DNA of 5,600 nt from the NCBI GenBank assembly GCA_023437755.1, contig JAEZFJ010000099.1:1-5600 (forward strand), in the 5' to 3' direction. This document shows, one piece after another, positions 1-5,600 of the stretch. A program made the translations under genes and the position numbers. Under the pieces are notes generated by a model, which did no database searches, was not told the DNA's origin, and saw only the letters and a list, made by a program, of their open reading frames with translations. Numbering within the stretch: the stretch's first letter is position 1; the number at the start of each line of letters is the position of its first letter. This stretch comes from Pseudomonadota bacterium (GTDB lineage Bacteria; Pseudomonadota; Alphaproteobacteria; Rhizobiales; Devosiaceae).

Positions 1-102
1 GATCCGGACCTGCCGGACGAGGACGATCCCGGGCTCCCGGACGACGATCCCGGCCCGGACCTGCCGGACACTGCGCCCGAGGACATTCCCCTACCGCTCT
101 GA
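1..102 (+). CDS. C-terminal end of an unidentified protein with an acidic, proline-rich repetitive tail (5' partial)
   Basis: Frame 1 is open from the window edge to a TGA at 100-102 and gives 33 residues. They consist almost only of Asp, Glu, Pro, Leu and Gly. The tail is built from a loose 8-residue unit (DPDLPDED, then DPGLPDDD, then a third copy containing PDLPD) and ends in a short hydrophobic IPLPL. At DNA level the 15-mer CCGGACCTGCCGGAC occurs at 4-18 and again at 55-69. Such tails are usually disordered and flexible. No domain is visible, so I assign no function. The reading is supported by the strongly biased composition and by the convergent tRNA gene just after it. The opposite strand is also GC-rich and could give a chance open frame, hence the moderate confidence. 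Confidence 0.55.
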   Translation, partial: DPDLPDEDDPGLPDDDPGPDLPDTAPEDIPLPL

Positions 103-125
103 GGTCGCGATTCGCGTTCGCGGCT

Positions 126-160
126 GCGGCCTCCCGCAACCTGATGGTTGCGGATGCCGC
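126..160. terminator. Hairpin between convergent transcription units, possible terminator
   Basis: A perfect 8-bp stem, CCGCAACC (134-141) with GGTTGCGG (146-153), closes a TGAT tetraloop. It is extended outward by GCGGC (126-130) with GCCGC (156-160) across a small CTC/AT internal loop. It sits 24 bases after the stop codon at 102 and 38 bases beyond the 3' end of the - strand tRNA, which is where a bidirectional terminator is expected. Neither strand has a T-run after the stem, so it is not a canonical intrinsic terminator. It could instead be a 3'-end stabilising or Rho-associated structure. Confidence 0.4.
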
Positions 161-198
161 CGCTGCACGGCGTCAAAGGGCATGTGTAAGGGGCTCTC

Positions 199-275
199 TG
201 GCGATCCCGACAGGATTCGAACCTGTGACCAACAGCTTAGAAGGCTGCTGCTCTATCCAGCTGAGCTACGGGACC
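199..275 (-). tRNA. tRNA-Arg (anticodon TCT), CCA encoded
   Basis: Read on the - strand this folds into a complete 77-nt cloverleaf. The acceptor arm GGTCCCG (275-269) pairs with CGGGATC (209-203) with one G-T pair. The D stem is GCTC/GAGC. The anticodon stem GCAGC/GCTGT encloses loop CTTCTAA, with anticodon TCT at 241-239 (+ strand AGA). The T stem ACAGG/CCTGT encloses loop TTCGAAT. The discriminator is G at 202 and the 3' CCA is encoded at 201-199. It decodes AGA, a rare arginine codon in GC-rich genomes. The gene lies 50 bp downstream of the lacI-type gene on the same strand. No intron or truncation is seen. Confidence 0.97.
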
Positions 276-325
276 GAGCGAGAGGTGGTGCACGTTTAGC
301 GCATTTTGCCGCGGAGGGAACGCCC

Positions 326-1357
326 TTAGTGGAGCGGGGCGGTGCTGCCGCGGATGATCAGGTCCGAGCTCAGCACCATCCGGCGGGGAACGCGGCTACG
401 CGGCTCGCCTTCGATGACGTCGATCAGCGCCTGCGCTGCCAGCCGCCCCACTGCGGCGCAGGGCTGACGCATGGTGGTGAGCGGGGGGACGTAGTGTTGC
501 GCCAGGGCGATGTCGTCAAAGCCGACCACCGAGACATCGCGCGGACACTCGACGCCGGCGCCCCTGAGCGCGGTGAGGAAGCCGATGGCGCTTTCGTCGT
601 TGGCCGTGAATACGGCGGTCGGACGTTCGGGAAGGGCGAGGAAAGCGGCAGCGGCGGCCCTCCCGTCTTCCATGGCGAATCCCCCTTCCAGCAGCCACTC
701 GGGGCGGAGCGGCAAGCCTGCCTGCCCAAGCGCTGCGGCGAATCCCTGCTGGCGCTCACCGGTAAGCACGTTGCCCGCGGGACCGCGGAGGTGGGCGATG
801 CGGCGGTGACCGAGTTCGATCAGGTGCCGGGTTGCGCGCTCGGCAGCATAGGCATTGTCGGTCTTGACCGTGTGAAAGGGAGAGTCGGGGATCTCCTCGC
901 AGGCCACCACCAGCGGGACGGGGGAGGGCGCCGTGCGCAGAATCATCAACTGCTCGAGGTCGACGGAGCCATCCAACAGCACCAGCCCATCCACCCGGTT
1001 GGAGATGAAGTACTCGCGGATGCGATGGCCAGGGTCATCGCCGGAGAATCGGTTGGCAACGAGCACGCCATAGCCGCGCGCCGAAGCCTCGCGCTCGACG
1101 GCATCGAGAATGTTGGCGAAGAAGGTGTTGCGGATATCGGGGAGCGCCACCAGGATGGTGCGGGCGGTCTTCTGCCGCAGCGAGCGGGCCGACTGGTTGA
1201 GGGTATAGCCGGTTGCCTCGATGGCAACCGACACGCGCTGACGGGTGTCGTCGCTGACCCGCTCCGGCATGGACAGGGCGCGGCTGACGGTCGCCGTCGA
1301 GACCTGTGCAAATCTGGCAACGTCCTGAATGGTAGGCGCTTTTTTGACCAGGCTCAT
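326..1357 (-). CDS. LacI-family transcriptional repressor of the adjacent sugar transporter
   Basis: This 343-residue cytoplasmic DNA-binding protein has the usual LacI/GalR length. The N-terminal helix-turn-helix covers about residues 9-30 (TIQDVARFAQVSTATVSRAL). The hinge follows at about 54-62 (NQSARSLRQ), whose Leu60 is the expected 'lever' that wedges into a central CpG of the operator. Residues from about 65 to the end form the periplasmic-binding-protein-like effector and dimerisation domain, with the family block VSVVGFDDIALA near residue 280. The recognition pair Thr21-Ala22 with Arg26 is the common set in regulators that bind TGnAAnCGnTTnCA sites, and two such sites lie in its own upstream region. 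The ATG at 1357-1355 is preceded by a GGAGGG ribosome site (1376-1371) at a rather long spacing of 13 bases. Divergent orientation to the transporter operon makes it the likely local repressor, induced by the imported sugar or a derivative. The effector is unknown. Confidence 0.93.
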   Translation of the reverse strand: MSLVKKAPTIQDVARFAQVSTATVSRALSMPERVSDDTRQRVSVAIEATGYTLNQSARSLRQKTARTILVALPDIRNTFFANILDAVEREASARGYGVLVANRFSGDDPGHRIREYFISNRVDGLVLLDGSVDLEQLMILRTAPSPVPLVVACEEIPDSPFHTVKTDNAYAAERATRHLIELGHRRIAHLRGPAGNVLTGERQQGFAAALGQAGLPLRPEWLLEGGFAMEDGRAAAAAFLALPERPTAVFTANDESAIGFLTALRGAGVECPRDVSVVGFDDIALAQHYVPPLTTMRQPCAAVGRLAAQALIDVIEGEPRSRVPRRMVLSSDLIIRGSTAPLH

Positions 1358-1370
1358 GTCTGGCAGCGCC

Positions 1371-1376
1371 CCCTCC
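1371..1376 (-). promoter_or_regulatory. Ribosome binding site of the LacI-type gene
   Basis: On the - strand GGAGGG (1376-1371) lies 13 bases before the ATG at 1357-1355. The G-run continues for two more bases, so the effective spacing may be 11-13. This supports the ATG that places the helix-turn-helix about nine residues from the N terminus, as is normal in this family. Confidence 0.6.
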
Positions 1377-1408
1377 GCGCAGCGTTACCCAAACTGTCTA
1401 AATGCGGC

Positions 1409-1435
1409 TTGACAGGTCTGCAAGCTGTGTATGAA
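1409..1435 (+). promoter_or_regulatory. Candidate sigma-70 type promoter of the transporter operon
   Basis: A perfect -35 hexamer TTGACA (1409-1414, preceded by C, giving the alphaproteobacterial CTTGAC form) is followed after 15 bp by TATGAA (1430-1435) as the best -10 match. The 15-bp spacer is short. With the standard 17 bp the -10 would be TGAAAC (1432-1437), a poorer match. Either way transcription would start at about 1441-1446, inside the first operator, leaving a leader of about 140 nt before the binding-protein start. The -35 is convincing; the exact -10 is not. Confidence 0.5.
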
Positions 1436-1440
1436 ACTAT

Positions 1441-1454
1441 TGAAATCGATTGCA
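1441..1454. promoter_or_regulatory. LacI-type operator O1 (promoter-proximal)
   Basis: TGAAATCGATTGCA is a near-palindrome with a central CG and fits the LacI-family consensus TGnAAnCGnTTnCA at every fixed position. It begins 5 bp after the candidate -10 and covers the predicted transcription start, a position where a bound repressor would block RNA polymerase. Its right half-site (TGCAATC on the other strand) is identical to the left half-site of O2. Confidence 0.82.
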
Positions 1455-1475
1455 GAACTTTCGGGTATCCGGAAA

Positions 1476-1489
1476 TGCAATCGATTACA
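1476..1489. promoter_or_regulatory. LacI-type operator O2 (promoter-distal)
   Basis: TGCAATCGATTACA also fits TGnAAnCGnTTnCA at every fixed position, with a central CG at 1482-1483. Its centre is 35 bp from that of O1, about 3.3 helical turns, and it lies in the transcribed leader of the transporter operon. A second site so close suggests cooperative binding or a roadblock. Both sites lie more than 80 bp upstream of the repressor gene's start, so autoregulation is possible. Confidence 0.8.
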
Positions 1490-1570
1490 CGCAGCCAGCT
1501 CGGGACGCCTCGAAAGAAGGCGGCCTTGCGGCTGGCGGCACCGCGGGGCGTTCCGCTCCAAGTGATCGTT

Positions 1571-1577
1571 GGGAGGA
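1571..1577 (+). promoter_or_regulatory. Strong ribosome binding site of the sugar-binding protein gene
   Basis: GGGAGGA ends 7 bases before the ATG at 1585. It is the strongest ribosome site in the operon and fixes that start over an in-frame ATG at 1450, which lies between the two operators and has no ribosome site. Translation from 1585 begins exactly with a signal peptide. Confidence 0.85.
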
Positions 1578-1584
1578 CTATTCC

Positions 1585-2826
1585 ATGAAGAAGTTTGCAG
1601 TGGTTGCCGGTCTGGCAACCGCTCTGCTCGGCTCCACCGCCATTTATGCTGCCGAGCTCGAAGTCACGCACTGGTGGACTTCGGCCGGTGAAGCTGCGGC
1701 CATCGCCGAATTCGCCAAGGTCTTCGAAGAAGAAACCGGCCACACCTGGGTCGACTCCGCGCTGTCCGGTTCGGGCACCGGCGCCAACCCGGTGATCATC
1801 AGCCGCATCATCGGCGGTGACCCGATGGGCGCCACCCAGATGAACACCGGCCGCGATGCCGAGGAACTCATCCAGGCCGGCCTGATGCGCGATCTGACCG
1901 AGATCGTCGGCGACATGAACATCGAAGAGTTCTACGTGGACGCTTCGCTGCTCGAGCCCTGCCGTTACGAAGGCGGCCTCTACTGCCTGCCGATCAACAT
2001 CCACTCGTGGGACTGGCTGTGGCTCTCCACCGCTGCCTACGAAAAGATCGGCCAGCCGGTTCCGACCAATTGGGACGAGTATGTTGCCTCCTGGCCTGCC
2101 CTTCAGGAAGCCGACATCCTGCCGTTCGGTCTCGCGACCGGCTGGCCGATCTCGGGTGTCCCGGGCGTGCTGATGAACGGTATCGGTGGTCCGGACCTGG
2201 TCCTCTCCATCAACCGCGACAAGGATGCCGAAGCCGTTCGTGGCCCGGAATTCCGCAAGGTTGCCGAGGCTCTCGACGCTCTGCGCAGCGTGATCTCGCC
2301 CGACATGATGGTTCCGTCCTTCGGTGACGTCGGTAACCAGCTGCTGGCTGGCGAAGCCGCCGGCAACATCCACGGCGACTGGCTCGCCGGCGACCTGCAG
2401 ATCGCAGGTGGTGTCCCCGGTGAAGACTATGAGTGTCTGCCGGCTCTCGGCCTCGGCACCCAGCTGACCGGTGGCGGCGACTCCTTCTACTTCCCGGTCC
2501 TGCCGGAAGGCACGGATCCGGAAGTGATCGAGGCTCAGGAGCAGCTTGCTCGCATCCTGATCTCGCCGGACGCCCAGCTGAAGTTCAACATGGTCAAGGG
2601 CTCCATGCCGATCCGTACCGACATCGATCTGTCGGGCGCGAATGCGTGCATGCAGAAGGCCATTGGTCTGCTGGACAACGGCCTGCTGCCGTCGGGTGAC
2701 TTCGCCCTGTCGAGCGACACGCAGCAGCAGCTGCAGGACCTGAGCACCGAGTTCATCTCGGACGACAGCATCACCATCGAAGACTACATCGAGCGCTACG
2801 CCTCGATCATCGAGTCGGCCGAGTAA
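1585..2826 (+). CDS. Periplasmic sugar-binding protein of a CUT1 ABC importer (GtsA/SBP_bac_1-like)
   Basis: This 413-residue solute-binding protein captures a carbohydrate in the periplasm and delivers it to the two permeases encoded downstream. It starts with a Sec signal peptide: MKK, a hydrophobic core at about 4-19, and a likely cut between Ala22 and Ala23. There is no lipobox cysteine, so it should be soluble. The mature N terminus has the beta-strand and aromatic motif EVTHWWTSAGE (26-36), typical of glucose/mannose-type CUT1 binding proteins. An internal GDPMGATQMNTGRDAEELIQ block and a WDEY segment are also usual for the family, and the length is normal. Four mature cysteines (126, 134, 284, 355) could form disulfides. 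The gene is first in the operon, has the best ribosome site and is followed by two hairpins. The CUT1 assignment is firm. Glucose or a related aldose is the best guess from remembered similarity to GtsA proteins, but it is not proven. Confidence 0.93.
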   Translation: MKKFAVVAGLATALLGSTAIYAAELEVTHWWTSAGEAAAIAEFAKVFEEETGHTWVDSALSGSGTGANPVIISRIIGGDPMGATQMNTGRDAEELIQAGLMRDLTEIVGDMNIEEFYVDASLLEPCRYEGGLYCLPINIHSWDWLWLSTAAYEKIGQPVPTNWDEYVASWPALQEADILPFGLATGWPISGVPGVLMNGIGGPDLVLSINRDKDAEAVRGPEFRKVAEALDALRSVISPDMMVPSFGDVGNQLLAGEAAGNIHGDWLAGDLQIAGGVPGEDYECLPALGLGTQLTGGGDSFYFPVLPEGTDPEVIEAQEQLARILISPDAQLKFNMVKGSMPIRTDIDLSGANACMQKAIGLLDNGLLPSGDFALSSDTQQQLQDLSTEFISDDSITIEDYIERYASIIESAE

Positions 2827-2842
2827 CATTCCGGCTAGCTGG

Positions 2843-2860
2843 TTGGGAGTTCGCTCCCAA
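2843..2860 (+). promoter_or_regulatory. Intercistronic hairpin 1 (TTCG loop)
   Basis: TTGGGAG (2843-2849) and CTCCCAA (2854-2860) form a perfect 7-bp stem closed by a TTCG tetraloop, starting 17 bases after the binding-protein stop codon. TAAGTAAATG follows rather than a T-run, so it is probably not a terminator by itself. It would protect the 3' end of the upstream message from exonucleases. Confidence 0.65.
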
Positions 2861-2869
2861 TAAGTAAAT

Positions 2870-2902
2870 GGTGGTCGGCCTTGCTTCACAAGGTCGGCCA
2901 CC
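2870..2902 (+). promoter_or_regulatory. Intercistronic hairpin 2 (14-bp stem), candidate mRNA stabiliser or partial terminator
   Basis: GGTGGTCGGCCTTG (2870-2883) pairs along its full length with CAAGGTCGGCCACC (2889-2902), with two G-U pairs and a five-base CTTCA loop. A pyrimidine stretch TTCTCTT (2903-2909) follows. The hairpin ends 7 bases before the GGAG ribosome site of permease 1 (2910-2913). In sugar-importer operons a hairpin at this place is known to raise binding-protein mRNA relative to permease mRNA by blocking 3' decay or by partial termination. That role is inferred here from position and structure. Confidence 0.75.
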
Positions 2903-2921
2903 TTCTCTTGGAGATACATTC

Positions 2922-3863
2922 ATGGCGGACACTGCCGTTCCCTTGGACGCGGCCGTCGAGACGGTCCACCGTCCCGGCCTGCTGAAAAGAATCCTGCTTC
3001 ACAACCTGCCCGCCAAGATTGCTGCGCTGCCCATGATGGCGACCGTGCTGGTCGTCTTCGTCGGCTGCACCATCTGGACGATCTACTACTCGTTCACGAA
3101 CTCCAAGCTCCTGCCGACCGGCAAGTTCGTCGGTTTCGACCAGTATGAGCGCCTGTTCGCCACCTCCCGCTGGAACGTCTCGGTCTGGAACCTGGTCGCC
3201 TATGGTTCCATGTCGCTGGTCTTCACGCTGGTCATCGGCTTCATCCTGGCGGTGCTGATCGACCAGAAGATCCGCTTCGAAAGCGCCTTCCGTACCATCA
3301 TGCTCTATCCCTTCGCCCTGTCCTTCATTGTGACGGGCCTGGTGTGGCAGTGGATCATGAACCCGACGCTCGGCCTGCAGGGTACGATGCGCAACCTCGG
3401 GTGGGAAAACTTCAGCTTCGACTGGATCGCCAACCCCCGCATGGTGCTGTTTGCGCTGCTGATCGCCGGCCTCTGGCACGGCACCGGCTTCTGCATGGTG
3501 CTGATGCTGGCCGGTCTGCGCAGCGTCGACGAGGAAATCTGGAAGGCCGCGCGCGTCGACGGCATTCCCACCTGGCGCACCTATGTCTCGATCGTCATCC
3601 CGATGATGCGCGGCGTTCTCGTCACCGCCGTTGTGATCATCGGCTCCGGCATCGTCCGTCTCTATGACCTGGTGGTGGCGCTCACCAATGGCGGCCCCGG
3701 CATCTCGTCGGAAGTTCCGGCCAAATACGTGCTCAACTACATGTTCTCGGGCGGCAATATCGGTCAGGGTCTGGCCGGTGCGTCCATGATGCTGCTCACG
3801 GTGCTGATCATCATGATTCCGTGGGCCTATCTCGAATTTGGCGGAAAGGGGCGCCGCACATGA
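2922..3863 (+). CDS. Sugar ABC transporter inner-membrane permease 1 (MalF/GtsB-like, CUT1)
   Basis: This 313-residue inner-membrane protein is one half of the translocation channel. After a roughly 33-residue cytoplasmic N terminus, hydrophobic segments lie at about 34-56, 91-112, 126-146, 175-201, 229-254 and 283-303, the six-helix layout of MalF-type permeases without the large extra loop of enteric MalF. The EAA loop that docks the ATPase is at 204-228: EEIWKAARVDG, with the conserved Gly214 and the closing I-x-I-P around Pro227. The ATG at 2922 has GGAG 8 bases upstream. An upstream in-frame ATG at 2868 overlaps the base of hairpin 2 and has no ribosome site, so it is rejected. The stop overlaps the start of permease 2 as ATGA, implying translational coupling. 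Family assignment is firm; the substrate is inferred from the operon only. Confidence 0.95.
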   Translation: MADTAVPLDAAVETVHRPGLLKRILLHNLPAKIAALPMMATVLVVFVGCTIWTIYYSFTNSKLLPTGKFVGFDQYERLFATSRWNVSVWNLVAYGSMSLVFTLVIGFILAVLIDQKIRFESAFRTIMLYPFALSFIVTGLVWQWIMNPTLGLQGTMRNLGWENFSFDWIANPRMVLFALLIAGLWHGTGFCMVLMLAGLRSVDEEIWKAARVDGIPTWRTYVSIVIPMMRGVLVTAVVIIGSGIVRLYDLVVALTNGGPGISSEVPAKYVLNYMFSGGNIGQGLAGASMMLLTVLIIMIPWAYLEFGGKGRRT

Positions 3864-4792
3864 GCCAGACTGCAACCATGACCGGCCCGGCGCCCGCCAC
3901 CTCCGACGAGATCGTCGAGGCGCGCGGCCCCCGGCCCAAGCCGTTCTTCACCCCCAAGAAGATCATCCTCTATTCGATCCTGGTCTTCTTCTCGCTCTAT
4001 TACCTGTTCCCGCTCTACGTGATGCTGTCGACATCGCTGAAGACGTTGCCCGAGATCCGGTTCGGCAACATCTTCGCCCTGCCGACTGCCCCCAGCTTCG
4101 ATGCCTGGGTCAAGGCCTGGGGCAGTGCCTGTACCGGCCTGACCTGCCAGGGCCTGTCGCCCGGCTTCTGGAACTCGGAGAAGATCACCATCCCGTCCAC
4201 CATCGTGTCGATCTTCATTGCGGCGGTGAACGGCTACGCGCTAGTCAACTGGCGGTTCAAGGGTTCCGAGATCTTCTTCTCGATCCTGATCTTCGGCTCG
4301 TTCATTCCCTACCAGGTGATGCTCTATCCGCTGGTGATCATCACCCGCGAACTGGGTATCTTCGGCACGCTGCAGGCCGTCATCCTGATCCACACCATCT
4401 TCGGCATGCCGATCCTGACGCTCCTGTTCCGCAACTACTTCGCCTCGTTGCCGCAGGAACTGTTCAAGGCTGCCCGTGTCGACGGGGCAGGGTTCTGGCG
4501 CATCTTCTTCGAGATCATGCTGCCGATGTCGCTGCCGATCTTCGTGGTGGCGCTGATCCTGCAGGTCACCGGTATATGGAACGACTTCCTGTTCGGCGTG
4601 GTCTTTGCAGGCACGCAGAACTACCCGATGACCGTCCAGCTCAACAACATCGTCAACTCGGCCCAGGGCACGCCCGAATACAACGTGAACATGGCCGCCA
4701 CCGTACTGACCGGTCTCGTGCCGCTCATCGTTTACTTCGTGTCCGGCAAGTGGTTCGTCCGCGGCGTCGCTGCCGGTGCGGTGAAGGGATAA
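3860..4792 (+). CDS. Sugar ABC transporter inner-membrane permease 2 (MalG/GtsC-like, CUT1)
   Basis: This 310-residue protein is the second channel subunit. It has a Pro/Ala-rich cytoplasmic N terminus (1-34), a first membrane helix at about 35-57, and five further hydrophobic segments. The EAA loop is at 200-222 (ELFKAARVDGAGFWRIF, Gly209, ending near LPMS). The C-terminal third contains GIWNDFLFGVVFAG, then EYNVNMAA, and ends in a GKWFVRG...GAVKG tail, which I recall as typical of glucose-type GtsC permeases. The periplasmic loop after helix 1 holds two close cysteines (91 and 96), possibly a disulfide. The start ATG overlaps the permease 1 stop by 4 bases (ATGA), with AAAGGGG 8 bases upstream. 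A longer in-frame ATG at 3821 lies inside permease 1 and is rejected. The stop is 4 bases before the ATPase start. Confidence 0.95.
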   Translation: MSQTATMTGPAPATSDEIVEARGPRPKPFFTPKKIILYSILVFFSLYYLFPLYVMLSTSLKTLPEIRFGNIFALPTAPSFDAWVKAWGSACTGLTCQGLSPGFWNSEKITIPSTIVSIFIAAVNGYALVNWRFKGSEIFFSILIFGSFIPYQVMLYPLVIITRELGIFGTLQAVILIHTIFGMPILTLLFRNYFASLPQELFKAARVDGAGFWRIFFEIMLPMSLPIFVVALILQVTGIWNDFLFGVVFAGTQNYPMTVQLNNIVNSAQGTPEYNVNMAATVLTGLVPLIVYFVSGKWFVRGVAAGAVKG

Positions 4793-4796
4793 TCGA

Positions 4797-5600
<804 letters not shown>

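Noticed and set aside
1394..1415. A short inverted repeat CTGTC/GACAG overlapping the -35 as another regulator site.
   Set aside because: It is only 5 bp per arm with a 12-base gap, which is likely by chance, and it has no match to a family I can name.
1384..1430. A - strand promoter for the repressor gene (TTGCAG, 17 bp, TAGACA).
   Set aside because: Only about half of each hexamer matches the consensus, so it is too weak to list, although some promoter for the repressor must lie in this region.
182..1588. A 468-codon open frame on the + strand across the tRNA and the repressor gene.
   Set aside because: It runs through the antisense of a tRNA and of a clear LacI-family gene, encodes no recognisable domain, and is explained by the scarcity of stops opposite GC-rich coding DNA.
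1354..2919. A 521-codon open frame on the - strand opposite the binding-protein gene.
   Set aside because: It is low-complexity, charged and His/Gln/Asp-rich, typical of antisense frames in high-GC DNA. The + strand has a signal peptide, a ribosome site and family motifs.
2886..3875. A 329-codon open frame on the - strand opposite permease 1.
   Set aside because: It is an antisense shadow rich in His, Asp and Gln. The + strand frame has six membrane helices and an EAA motif.

Overview
The window looks like chromosomal DNA from an alphaproteobacterium, probably of the order Hyphomicrobiales (Rhizobium/Devosia-like). This is inferred from the high G+C, the strong G/C preference at third codon positions, the CTTGAC-type -35 and the rhizobial-looking CUT1 sugar transporter proteins. 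Genus and species cannot be fixed from the sequence alone.

Layout. Bases 1-102 are the last 33 codons of an unidentified + strand gene with an acidic, proline-rich repetitive tail. A hairpin (126-160) lies between it and a convergent tRNA-Arg(TCT) gene on the - strand (199-275). Next, also on the - strand, is a LacI-family repressor (326-1357). A 227-bp divergent control region (1358-1584) carries a + strand promoter candidate and two perfect 14-bp LacI-type operators whose centres are 35 bp apart. It drives a four-gene + strand operon: periplasmic sugar-binding protein (1585-2826), permease 1 (2922-3863), permease 2 (3860-4792) and a MalK/UgpC-type ATPase (from 4797, running off the right edge). 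The order SBP - permease - permease - ATPase is that of a complete CUT1 carbohydrate importer.

How the parts work together. The binding protein captures a sugar in the periplasm. The two permeases form the channel, and the ATPase docks on their EAA loops to power uptake. The divergent LacI-type repressor most likely binds the paired operators just downstream of the promoter and releases them when the imported sugar or a metabolite of it is present. Two strong hairpins between the binding-protein gene and permease 1 probably set the high binding-protein to low permease ratio that such operons need. Family resemblance, from memory, is closest to glucose/mannose-type GtsABC systems, but the substrate is not proven and no catabolic enzyme lies in the window.

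Overall this is a well-formed, ordinary sugar-uptake locus. I see no CRISPR array, insertion sequence, phage gene or clearly new system. The most interesting parts are the operator pair, the tandem intercistronic hairpins and the repetitive acidic tail at the left edge.
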